Shown one piece after another: positions 1-9,320 of a DNA stretch of 12,008 bases (position 1 is the stretch's first letter; each line of letters starts with the position of its first letter). This DNA is from Smittium mucronatum (lineage: Eukaryota; Kickxellomycota; Harpellomycetes; Harpellales; Legeriomycetaceae). Both the position numbers and the translations under genes were made by a program. The stretch lies in contig LSSL01000250.1 in NCBI GenBank assembly GCA_001953115.1, forward strand, positions 1 to 12,008, written 5' to 3'. The notes beneath the pieces are model-generated. The model saw nothing but the letters and a program-made list of their open reading frames with translations, did not search any database and had not been told where the DNA came from.

Positions 1-2
1 GA

Positions 3-519
3 GAGACCTTTGGCATGAGTGAAGCCAGAGTCAAGCCGATCCAGGCCGAAATTGACAAAGCCATCAGACTGGTTTCCAATGTTGGTAAATCTGCCACCAT
101 GGAACGGGTCCGGGCCGAGCTGGGGATAAAATCTGTCTTCCTAAAAACCAGCACTGCTCGATAACGTGCATATCACAAATGGCCAACTCTAAAAACTTGG
201 ATCGCCGACCTCATTAGGTCGCCTATAAAGGCCAGAATGACCACCTGGGTGACCGGTAGTGCAAGATGGACAAAAAAAATTTTGTGTTCAAAATTCAAAA
301 GTTGAAACAACCATCACCATAGTTGACAGGAAAAATAAAAATAACCGGTCTAAAATCCACCAGTGGACGGTGGACCGAAAAATCGGTGGAAAGGGAAAAT
401 GGATGAATCTTCAGCTGCTGTACCCTGACCTGAAACTTGGCCTCCAGGACATCGGGAAAATGCGAATGGGGACCTTCCGGATCGTCCAAAGACCATCAAA
501 TATTAAAATTTCCAAATAA
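3..519 (+). pseudogene. LINE (non-LTR retrotransposon) ORF2 relic, C-terminal part after the reverse transcriptase core
   Basis: This is a broken piece of a LINE ORF2, the polyprotein that nicks the target and reverse-transcribes the element RNA. Seen: the + frame starting at base 3 is open to TAA at 162-164 and includes RVRAELGIKSV, the thumb/connection-type block after the polymerase domain. The same frame resumes after the stop with AYHKWPTLKTWIADLI and WVTGSARW. At the A8 run 272-279 the homology moves to frame 1, which runs to TAA at 517-519 and includes WMNLQLLYPDLKLGL and KMRMGTF. Known: jockey/I/Tad LINEs carry such blocks before a C-terminal cysteine-histidine motif; none is seen here, so the relic is cut off near 500. 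The polymerase catalytic motifs lie outside the window to the left or are lost. The stop and frame change make it non-functional. The GTG at 259 is not a start; it is simply an internal codon of the second frame. Family assignment is confident; the clade (Tad-like, fungal) is inference. Confidence 0.85.
272..279 (+). other. A8 run at the LINE frameshift
   Basis: Eight consecutive A residues follow the WVTGSARW codons. Recognisable LINE sequence is in frame 3 before the run and in frame 1 after it, so one extra base (or loss of two) has occurred in or next to it. Homopolymer slippage during replication or a sequencing error would both give this. Confidence 0.6.
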
Positions 520-688
520 TTTTTTTTAATAAATAGTTCATGTTGAAAAATCGATTTTCTGAAACATTCGACCACATCTTTCTAAATTTCTCTCGATGGG
601 ATATAATTTGAAATGAAACGATCGAAAAATTAATACCTGCACTGATACGCTCAGAAATAAAATGCAACTTTCATATTTCAATTAATCT

Positions 689-730
689 CTGTTGGGGATA
701 GTTGGATAACTGCTTGGGAGCGGTGGGAAA
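689..730 (+). other. Short G-rich islet in the AT desert
   Basis: A stretch of about 40 bases carries the + strand G tracts GGGG, GG, GGG, GG and GGG between TTG at its start and AAACAAC at its end. It stands out from flanks that are almost only A and T. No open frame of useful length passes through it. It may be a remnant of older, less AT-rich sequence. A two-layer G-quadruplex is conceivable but the loops are long. Confidence 0.35.
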
Positions 731-1224
731 CAACAATATTATGCTAAACTAAATGCTTTAATAGTGATATATTATTTGTGATTCAGAAAATTTTATTTTT
801 AATTGAATAAATCATTATCAGAAAATAAAATATCCAGATTATAAGTGATCATTGGCTAATTTGAAATAATTATCTCTATTTATGCATCAGTTAGTAATCT
901 TCTAGTGCTTTGGAGAGGATACGAATGTAAGTTTTTTGTTAAATTAAACGTTTTTTAAATTAAATTAATTATTTTGTAAAAAATATGGTAATTATCTAAA
1001 CACGAAATTTGTTGTATCAATTATAAAATAATATTTTTACTGCTTGAGTTTCTTATTAAAAATTAAATCGCAATTTAAAAATAGTCATAACAAAAATTCT
1101 CTGTTTTTTTGATATTTCAGATATATTTGGCTTTATAAATTATTTTTTATATCAGTGATATTAAGTGAATCCATCTCAATAAAGTTTTTTTGTTAAAAAT
1201 AATTTAACAATATAAAACAATAAA

Positions 1225-1271
1225 TTTAAAATATTTAAAATATTTAAAATATTTAAAATATTTAAAATATT
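1225..1271. repeat. Tandem repeat, 9-bp unit TTTAAAATA, about 5.2 copies
   Basis: Five exact copies of TTTAAAATA occupy 1225-1269 and are followed by two further matching bases. The unit contains the palindrome TTTAAA. This is an ordinary minisatellite-like slippage product in AT-rich DNA. Confidence 0.95.
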
Positions 1272-1567
1272 AGCAAATCTAGATAATAAGTTATAAATGA
1301 TATTTTTTAATTTTTACGAGAAATTATAATACACATTTTAAAATTCAAAATTTTTTATAAAGATAAAATTTTATAATAAAATCAACAATTTTTGATATAT
1401 TTATAAAAATTTCAAAGAAAAAGATAATAAAAAATTTCCTCTTAATAATTAAACAACTCTTATTTAAATCTATAAATTAATCAAGGTGTTTTGATGAGAT
1501 TATTTGGAAAAAAATAAATATAATTTAAATATAATCAATTTATAGAATAAACTATTAAAATTTTTTA

Positions 1568-1580
1568 TAAGCATGCTTTA
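1568..1580. repeat. 13-bp repeat with palindromic core, copy 1
   Basis: TAAGCATGCTTTA contains the perfect 10-bp palindrome AAGCATGCTT. The identical 13 bases occur again at 7068-7080. Confidence 0.6.
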
Positions 1581-2049
1581 TAATTTAATTTAATTATATT
1601 GGATTTTTTCATCTCCAATTTAAACCACAATATTTTAAAACTCTACCTTTTCTCTTATTAAATTTCAATTTTTATATTTAATAAATCAAAAATTTAATTA
1701 AATTAATTTTAAAAAAGTAAAATTTATAGTAGCTATATTTTTTTTAAATGATATGCTTAATTTCTATTATATCTATTTTTTAAATTTTAAATAGATTTTT
1801 ATTATTTAGATTTAACTAACTTATATTAAAGTGATCATTTTTTTTATTAGCTACTATTTGAGCCTAGAAAATTGGCAAAACCCTATTATTATTTCTAGAA
1901 ATTTTAAAAACAGTGTTTTCATGTTTTTTAAATTCAAATATTTTAATGGATGTTTAAAACAAAATTTATAAAGAGACTAAAAATAAAAACTAGCGTGTTA
2001 ATTAGGTATAATTATATATGTAAAAATATAAAAAAAATAATGGTTAAAT

Positions 2050-2056
2050 GGGGGGG
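2050..2056 (+). other. G7 homopolymer
   Basis: Seven G residues lie within a small islet followed by TTTTCCACAGAGGC. This is unusual in DNA where G and C are each well under 10% of bases. No gene is associated. Confidence 0.9.
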
Positions 2057-2103
2057 TTTTCCACAGAGGCTAGAAAAAACATATCAAACCAGAAATATTA
2101 ATC

Positions 2104-2171
2104 GAATTCTAGAAAATATGACAGAATCTGTTTTTTAGCAGCCATTTCTGTCTTCTAATTTCTAGAAAATT
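2104..2171. repeat. Imperfect inverted repeat, arms about 23 and 26 bases
   Basis: The left arm has in order GAAT, TTCTAGAA and GACAGAA (ending at 2126). The right arm has TTCTGTC (from 2146), TTCTAGAA and ATTC, which is the mirror order on the other strand. Spacing between the blocks differs by two bases or so between arms. The unpaired centre is about 19 bases. It could fold as a hairpin or cruciform, or be the collapsed ends of a small non-autonomous element. Confidence 0.55.
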
Positions 2172-2571
2172 CAGTGAAATTTTTTTAAGGTAATATTTGG
2201 CAATTAAATTGATTTAATTAATACATTTGCGCTTCCAAAAAACGACATCGTGTTTATTACTCTATTCTGGGACCCAAAAAAACTCTGAAGCTTGTTTTTT
2301 TTGCTAGTTATCATTTTTTATTTAATTAATAACAGGGATTATCCAATTATTAATAATTATAGTGAATTGAATATTTAAATTATAGGATAGTGATAGGTAT
2401 AATTAGCCGCTTGCAATTTAAGATTAAAAATTTAGATATATCTATTCTGATTAATCTTTTAAAAAATACTAAATATACACTTCTTTAAAAAATTATTGGA
2501 TACTTTTACAGCTTAAGGTAAGTTTTAGCCAAAAGAAAAAAAATAGGAAAAAGTGACTGGTAAAAAATAAA

Positions 2572-2583
2572 ATATATATATAT
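2572..2583. repeat. AT dinucleotide repeat, six units
   Basis: Six AT units in a row, an ordinary microsatellite for this composition. Confidence 0.95.
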
Positions 2584-4625
2584 TCCGGATTTCGCTGAAG
2601 TTTTCTGATTTATTTATTATTCTAGAATTTTCTTTACAAGTAATTTACGACATAAAATTATCTTTAGAACAAATAATTTAAGTCAGATACCTCAAAATAA
2701 TTATATTTTTTAAAAAATAAAAAATTATTAGTTATAAAATTTTATTTATTTATTCAAATATTTATTGTTTTATTTTACTCATTATACCTTAAGAAATATA
2801 TTAAAATTATATAAAATTACATTTTAATTCCTAAATAAAAATAAAACATTTTCTTTAGATATCATTTTTTTTATATCATTTCAATTATATATTTTCATAT
2901 CCGTTTATTTTTATCTCTCATATTTTACATACCCTAAATATCATCTTTTTTAGTTATTAATAAGCATTTATTAATATAATATCGAGATTTATTTGGTAAA
3001 ATATATGGTTACTCAAAAAAGTCAAAAAAATTTCATGATATATTCATTTTTAATTCACTTATCAATTTTCTTATACTTAGAAGGATTTTTTTATAATCTT
3101 CATTAGAAGTAATTCAGATATATCTCGTGATTTATGGGCTATAAATACATTATTTTGTGATTAAATTTTAAAGATAAAATATATTATAATTTATTTCAAT
3201 ATTTTTGCTTATAATTCAAGATAAAACGAGAAAAATTATGGGAAAGATATAATCTATCAATATTATTTAAGTAATAAATATACAATTAATAATTAAAATC
3301 TTTTGATTTTTATTACTAAAATAAAATAATTAAAAAAATTTATCAAATTTTTATACAAGAAAATATTTCGGGACTAAAATTAATGTTTTTGAAGAGTTTT
3401 TAATATTTGATATGTTTATTTTTATAAAATAAGCAATAAATATACTCCATTTTTTTTTGTATGGATTTCAAATAATTATAGAAATTTTTTTCTTTTTCTT
3501 TTGGTTTTTTACTATTACAATTTTTCAAAAAATTAAATTGTTTAAATTTTCTGCAAATCATGTAAAACAATGCTTGATATTCCTAATGTGTTGTTTTGTC
3601 TCCTAATAAATTAATATTATAGGAAATTACTATTTATTTTTAGACTAAAGATTTTTTATTTTTGCTTCCTCATAATAAATAAATTTTTCATATTATTTAT
3701 AGAAATTTTCAAATTAGTAAAATATTTATTAAAAAATTATATTTAAATATTTTTAATTAGATAGAGAAATACATTGTTTTTCTATATTCATTTTTTTAAT
3801 ATTTGGGATTATTTTGGTATATTATTGATCTAAAAGCAAGAATACAGTGGTGATATACTTTTTTATCCAATAAATTTCATAAAAGTTTTTGATCGTATAA
3901 TCAATTAAGAAATTTGTTTTAAATTTTTTTTTAAGTAAGTGAAACTAAAAAATACAGACTTTTTAATTCCGACTTTATTGACCAAATGGATTGGATTAAA
4001 TAATTATTATTTTTATTCTATAAAACACTGATGAGTTTTTAAATTAATTTAGTTATTTATATTTTGATTTAATTTCAACAAGTTTCATAAAATAATCGTA
4101 AAAGCTCTTAAAAATATTTATATAGTTTGAATTTCCTTTTTATGAAGTTAAGCTTTTCTATTTAATTCTTTGAATATTTTTTCCTTTATTTATTTTATTT
4201 GAGCTATAATTTTTGTATTATACTAATAAAGATTAATTTTATATTTAGATAAAGAATATTAGTTAGATAATTTATTTGATGTTTGGGTTTAAAATATTTC
4301 ATCCTACTTCCATGTTATCTAAAAATTCCATTTATAGTAGAATGTTTAAAACTATCGTTTATTTTTTTATATAATAAACCAAATCCTACAATTTAAACTT
4401 CGAAATTATTCTATAAAAATCCTTATTTTTTTAAAAAATAATTTATATCGATTTCTTATATATGTTAAATGTCTATATTTGAGAAATAAAAATTTATTAC
4501 AGATTATTCTTCATACATCCGTATTAATAATTATGTATTAAAATTGTTAACGCATAAGAATTACAGGCACAAATATACATACGAAAAATAACATAAGAAA
4601 TAGAATTAATAAAATATTCAGTAGT

Positions 4626-4639
4626 AAAAAAAAAAAAAA
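4626..4639 (+). repeat. A14 homopolymer
   Basis: Fourteen A residues. It could be the poly(A) scar of a retroposed sequence, but no retroposed body or target duplication is recognisable next to it. Confidence 0.9.
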
Positions 4640-6199
4640 TTATCTCGTATTCCTCCACTTTTTTTAATTATTTATCAAAATTTAATATAATAAATTGTTA
4701 ATCAGGGTTTTTTTTATAGATTTGGTATTAAAAAAAAAATCCAAGTCACATTTTCTGCATTTTAAAACTAATAAAAAATTCCTATAGAATATTTAAGTTA
4801 CAAAATTTCTTTCAAATTTTGTAATAGGGCTTCTATACATTAAAAATAAGATTTTGTAATAATTTAAATAATATTTTTTTCTTTACAATAAGTCATATTA
4901 ATCTATCAAATAAATGCGTATCTAATTAAAATAAGTTTGGTTGTTATATCGATATAATTTTTGGCTTCAATTTCTAGATAAATATATTTCGTGAATTTTA
5001 TTAAATAAAATTTAAAAATTATTATACAATTTTATGTGAAAATTTTCTCAATTTATTGATTTTTTGAAAACTTTTAAACGGTATAGTATTCCAAATAATC
5101 ACTTTCACAAGCTTGTAATATAAAAGCTGATTTTAGCGTTTTATCAAATACAAAAATTAAAATAAATTAAATTTAAAGCTTTGATATATTTTTTATTTAA
5201 TTTAATACATTTTTTGAATTTAGTTCGCAATTTTCGAAGAAAAAATTATCGATTATGCTCATCATCCTTATTGAAAAAAAAGAGAAATTTAGTAGAATTT
5301 AGAAAAAAAAAATCAAAGGTTTTTACTAAGAGATAGAGTAATAATCTAATAAAAATTTCTATTTTTAAGGATTTCTCATCAGTAAACGTATAAATTTTTT
5401 TTTTTCGGTAAATTTGTTCTCAGTGTTTATCATTCTCCCAATCCATATCTAAATCTTAATGTTTTTATATTATTTTCTGATCTATTTAAAATAAAAAATT
5501 CTAAAAAAGATACTAAAATTACAAAAAACTACTAAAATCGATGAAATTTGGTGTATATTATAAAAAAAAATAGACTTTTAGTAGAATTGGAATCTTTTTT
5601 TCATATAGTTTGAGAATTTTTAATTTTAAACTAATTAAAAAATTCCCAATAAATATAAACCAATTGCGCATTTTAGTAAGGATAGATTTAATAATAATGT
5701 TATTTTAAAAAATAAAAATCGAATTGAGATTATAAAAATATTTTTGAAAATAAAGCTAAAACTGTCATTTATTTTCGATTACGGTTTTATAATTGTCTGT
5801 GATTTTATTATAGTGAATAAATTTTTCTACTAAAACATTAAATTTTTAATTTCTTTCATATTTGTGCAATATCAAAAGATAAAAAACAAGTTAACTATAA
5901 TTCGATATTGTTAAATAAAATTTAAAACAAATGGTGTAAATAAGAAATCGAATCAATATGGCTTTTTTTAATTATATTGGCTTTCAATAAACAAAAACAT
6001 AATTTTTAAAAATATTCTAAATAAATTGGTTAATGAATTAATTTGTTAGATTTATATAAATATAAACTCAGAAAAAGATTTTTTTTTTAAAAAAATAAAC
6101 CTTTGTATAAAATTGATAACTATTGATTTTTATTAATAAAACTTTTTAATCGGAATGAATATTTATTTAATAAAAATTATATTTATTCAATAAAAACAA

Positions 6200-6214
6200 T
6201 TTTTTTTTTTTTTT
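6200..6214 (+). repeat. T15 homopolymer
   Basis: Fifteen T residues on the + strand, the longest homopolymer in the window. No associated element is recognisable. Confidence 0.9.
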
Positions 6215-7067
6215 GCTATTATCCCAATTTCAAATTTATTTCCTATAATTTTTTTACTTTTAATGGGGATAATTTTTAAAAATGCGTGGATAAACTGAGT
6301 ATAATAATTGTCAAATTTTCTTTTTTTTGTTTCGAATTGATTTAATCCATACTATTTATAAAATTGAATTCTGAATTGCAATAGAATCGCATTTTTGTAT
6401 TTTAAAAACCATTAATTTTTTTTATCAATATTCTTTCTTTTAAGCTTATTTTTTTCATTTTTTTCTATTTTTTTTAATAATGACAAAAAATTTGATAAAA
6501 AAAATTCAGGATGGATGGAATATAACTATAAAATCAAGCAACTATAAAATGTTAAAAGTTAAATATTAATATCAGATGATAAGCTAGCTTTTTTTTGGTA
6601 TTAAAAATAACACTTGATTATTATGAATTAAAATGTTTTTTTTTTTAAAATTTTTTTTTGATGTTTATTTTTATATTTAGGAGAAATTAACTATTTGAAA
6701 TATATTAAAAATATCTAATTAAAAGCAAGAAATATATAGTTATCATTTTTATAGAATAAATCTCGTTGTTTTTATAAATAAAAATTAATCTCTAATAAAA
6801 CTTTTTATTGATACAGACCAATCTTTATTAATATATAAAACTGGCTCATGGTATTTCAAAATCAAATTTTTGCTGATTTTATAAATTTTTTTCTGGCACC
6901 TAATAAAAATATTTTCTAATTTTATTTTTAAATTCTTATGAAATAATTTTCTATTTTTTAAAATTATTATAATACTATCTCAGTATATATGACTCATTTC
7001 GTCATTTAAGAGGTAGTAATAATTAATTAATGTATCATGATTTTTTCTTAAAAAAGACAGTTACAAT

Positions 7068-7080
7068 TAAGCATGCTTTA
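7068..7080. repeat. 13-bp repeat with palindromic core, copy 2
   Basis: Identical to 1568-1580 (TAAGCATGCTTTA). The flanks differ apart from A/T richness, so this may be coincidence, a binding site, or the only conserved part of a decayed repeat. Confidence 0.6.
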
Positions 7081-7660
7081 GACACATTATATTGCTTTTT
7101 ATACTATTTTCCAGAAAATATCTATGCTTATGCGGATAGTTTATGTTTATGAATTCTAATATTATTCATGAAACGTTTATAGTATGTTTATTAGTTTAAA
7201 TAGCTTGTATATGTATTGAGTTAAACTCCTCGCAAAAAGAGAATGGATTTATGTGACCTTTTTGGCTTTATCTAAGACATTTAAGGTGATTTTTTACATC
7301 CCCACCTCCTAGACATTGATATTTTTTCTTAATGGTTCTATAAAGTTTACAAGAAATCTAGGGAGGTTATTATTTTATTTATTTTTAGTTTTATATCTGT
7401 CCACTTTTCTATGTCACCAAAATACACTTACAACTTATCAATTTTTATATATAAAGAAAAAATAATTATTTTTTAGTAATAGACTGTCTATATATTAACA
7501 TTGTTTTCTTTTTTTTATCTAAAACCTTAGAGATTACTTAAGATATTTGACTTACAAAAAAATATATTTGTGAAAAGAAAGATACTATACAGGGTTCATA
7601 TAATGATATTTCCCCTTCAAGTGTAAATAAAGTAATAGTTTTTTTTCCTTTTTAATCTTG

Positions 7661-7771
7661 AGGGCTTTTTAAAAAACCCTTTGTACCAAGAATTTTTTTT
7701 CTTTTTTAAAAAAAAATAAAAAAAATAAGGGCTAACCAAAAAATCAGTCTTTTTCCTGTTTTAAAATCAGG
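7661..7771. repeat. Cluster of three inverted repeats
   Basis: First, 7661-7680 is a 20-bp palindrome, AGGGCTTTTT followed by AAAAAACCCT, with one mismatched pair. Second, about 7693-7718 is T8-C-T6 followed by A9-T-A8, self-complementary apart from the interruptions. Third, 7755-7771 is CCTGTTTT followed by AAAATCAGG with one bulged T. None has a real loop, so they would extrude as cruciforms or act as dyad sites rather than form classical hairpins. Confidence 0.6.
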
Positions 7772-8404
7772 TTTTTTAGCCTAGAATCAAACTTATAGCA
7801 GATAATCCTTTATTTTACCTCTAAAATATGTTTTATTAGATATATTTGACTCAATACGACTTTGAAAATAAGCCAGCCGTTTTTATTGTTCTATATTATT
7901 TACAAGTTAAGACTAGGCATATCTTTTAATGATCTTCAGCTATTTAAATATTCACATAAGTGGAATTAAATTTTTCATATTTTTTAGCTATCATTATTAT
8001 GAGTATATTCTAATTGTCTTCCATTACAGAAAATAATTTATAGATTCAATATTTATTATTAAATCTTATAAAAACGGCAGTGGTTGAATCTGTTAAGCTT
8101 TGTTTTTAAAACAAATTATTCAAGATATTTAACCCAACCGCATAGCCCTATCTTCTAAAAAAATGAAGATTTATTGGTAATTTATATAGTATACAAAGTT
8201 ACTGAATTTTCTATACAAAATTTGTGAATCTATTTTGTGAGAGAGGTCCTCGTATCATAAAAGAACTTTGCAAGAAAATTATTTAATTTTTTTTATTAGA
8301 CTCTCGCTTTAGAATGATTTCAATTTTTGTTTTTTAATAATTCAATTAAAAATTTATTTATATACAATGATTGTAAAGTGATAGGAAACACATTTTCTTT
8401 TTAG

Positions 8405-8473
8405 GTGAAGCTACGCCCTCTTTATGGTCCTAAAATATTAGCACGCTTGAGGACTGTTTTAGTCACTTTATAG
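8405..8473 (+). other. Possible exon or coding remnant after a splice-acceptor-like tract
   Basis: A 22-codon open stretch ends at TAG 8471-8473 and reads VKLRPLYGPKILARL and onward. It sits in a short islet richer in G and C than its flanks. It is directly preceded by TTTTCTTTTTAG (ending at 8404), which resembles a pyrimidine tract plus AG acceptor. There is no ATG and the in-frame codon just upstream is that TAG, so it could only be coding as a 3' exon. No donor site or upstream exon is identified. I do not recognise the peptide. Confidence 0.2.
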
Positions 8474-8677
8474 TTTAATAGTATAGTATATTAGTTTTTT
8501 TATTATATTTTAATTCAATTATTTTATATTTTTCATTGTTGTTTTACCAGTGTTTGGTTAATATTTTTTTAAATTAGTGGACCGGGCTCATTAACTGATA
8601 GTCCGGTTTAATATTTTAGTTATTTTATATTTTATTGCTGATTGAAGGCATTATCTTATATAGTGCTATGGGCATGG

Positions 8678-9064
8678 TTAGGCGCAACCATGAGTTGGAA
8701 GATTTTGGTGCTTATCCTTATTTATTTTCCCAGGATGTTGCCCCTTGACGTGAGGTGGCGAAAGATAGAGATAGAGATGCTTCGGCATCCTTCTCTGGGA
8801 ATTCTCTGCTTTATGTGATGACTTAGAACCATCGGTTGATTTGGAGGGTGAAACAGTGATGGAAGATATTTTATATTCTTTAATGGGACTTTCGCCGAGT
8901 TCCTTTACCAACCCCGGAGTAAGGCTCTTGCATATTATTCCTACCGTGGAGGCTGTATAAACAATAGTGTTGTAAGTACAGGGAGCATGGGTCAAGTTCA
9001 AATAGGTGGAATAAATAGGCGATATCTGCCCTAAAGTCTCTACTGGGAGAGGGAGATAAGTGCA
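8678..9064 (-). pseudogene. 128-codon open frame without a start codon, unknown product
   Basis: On the minus strand the frame is open from TGC (9064-9062) to TAA (8680-8678), the longest uninterrupted frame in the window. It has no ATG near its beginning; the only methionine is about 40 codons from the end. It would therefore need an upstream exon or be the remains of a larger gene. Its first part includes PVETLGQISPIYSTYL and its second part is rich in Ser, Lys and His (SPSKSTDGSKSSHKAEN), so probably disordered. The stop-free length is mildly unlikely by chance for this composition, but the + strand is open here too. I recognise no domain. A gag-like or regulatory protein remnant is possible. 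Confidence 0.25.
8764..8778. repeat. GATAGA tandem repeat, 2.5 copies
   Basis: GATAGA is present twice, followed by GAT. On the + strand it reads Asp-Arg alternation in frame 1; on the minus strand it reads a Leu-Tyr alternation. Confidence 0.85.
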
Positions 9065-9075
9065 CTAGCAATAGC

Positions 9076-9086
9076 TCGCTTAGCGA
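9076..9086. repeat. Short perfect inverted repeat TCGCT-T-AGCGA
   Basis: Five-base arms separated by one base at the right end of the islet, next to the stop (rc of 9065-9067) that closes the minus-strand frame. Probably incidental. Confidence 0.5.
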
Positions 9087-9320
9087 TATTTTTCCTATGA
9101 ATTCACAACAACAGTTTAGAAGCGAGGATTTTTACCATTATAACTGGTATAGAGAATCTGAATCCGCCAATAAAGAGAGAGTATTTCAGTTATTTTAATA
9201 TTCGCTAATTTTCTCTGGATAGCTTTGACCAAGAATTTCTTTTGATTTTTTTGATATATAAAGTAGTTTCTTATTTATATCGAGAATACTTAATTTAAAT
9301 TGAAGCAGTGCTGTTATCCC

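Larger units (their letters stand above)
1893..2627. promoter_or_regulatory. Cluster of four TTCTAGAA palindromes (heat-shock-element-like)
   Basis: TTCTAGAA occurs at 1893-1900, 2107-2114, 2160-2167 and 2620-2627, and I find it nowhere else in the window. The 8-mer fits TTCnnGAA, the two-unit core of a heat shock factor site; functional elements usually have three or more units, which I do not see in phase. No gene that could be regulated is visible nearby, so a regulatory role is speculative and the cluster may instead mark a decayed repeat. Confidence 0.3.
520..7000. other. Extremely AT-rich gene-free block
   Basis: The sequence changes from near-balanced composition to roughly 10-20% G+C at about 520 and stays there for about 6.5 kb. 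Stops are dense in all frames. The only frame of note with an ATG, at 1950-2138 (62 codons), is lysine/isoleucine/asparagine-rich and looks like chance. Possible origins are an AT-rich isochore of decayed transposons, pericentromeric or subtelomeric DNA, or simply AT-biased intergenic sequence. Two lines counted by hand gave TpA/ApT of 7/9 and 8/8, which does not settle whether repeat-induced point mutation was involved. Confidence 0.8.
7001..8386. other. AT-rich region without recognisable genes
   Basis: Still AT-rich but less extreme than the block to its left, with small G/C-containing patches at about 7230-7320 and 8140-8270. All frames are broken by frequent stops and I recognise no protein, RNA gene or mobile element. 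The inverted-repeat cluster at 7661-7771 is its one clear structure. Confidence 0.6.
8620..9208 (+). pseudogene. Balanced-composition islet with broken + strand reading frames
   Basis: An islet of near 45% G+C in DNA of about 15-25%. On the + strand, frame 1 is open from 8620 to TGA 8746-8748, contains ATG at 8668 and 8674, then continues to TAG 8824-8826. It includes HELEDFGAYPYLFSQDV and REVAKDRDRDASASF. Frame 3 is open 8775-8960 and includes CDDLEPSVDLEGE. Frame 2 is open from 8852 to TAA 9032-9034, then runs to 9208 with one further stop (TGA 9098-9100). It includes FFNGTFAEFLYQPRSKALAY. Successive overlapping open frames suggest an old coding sequence broken by frameshifts. The minus strand is also open here, so strand is undecided. 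I cannot name the family. Confidence 0.3.

Noticed and set aside
295..489. 64-codon ORF on the minus strand
   Set aside because: It is the antisense shadow of the LINE coding relic, whose + strand reading has recognisable family blocks.
1225..1271. CRISPR-like array
   Set aside because: The repeats are directly adjacent 9-mers without spacers, a plain tandem repeat.
1665..1685. Yeast-type replication origin consensus (WTTTAYRTTTW) match
   Set aside because: Such matches are expected many times by chance in sequence this rich in A and T, and the consensus applies only to certain yeasts.
1950..2138. 62-codon ORF with a true ATG in the AT desert
   Set aside because: Composition is dominated by Lys, Ile, Asn and Arg as expected from AT-rich DNA read at random, it passes through the G7 islet, and no motif is present.
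8781..8804. FGILLWEF in + frame 3, resembling a tyrosine-kinase segment
   Set aside because: Only eight residues match. The catalytic HRD and DFG motifs are absent and the following residues do not fit a kinase, so this is coincidence.
8880..9071. 63-codon minus-strand frame overlapping the 128-codon one
   Set aside because: It starts at TTG, is shorter than the competing frame on the same strand, and shows no recognisable motif.
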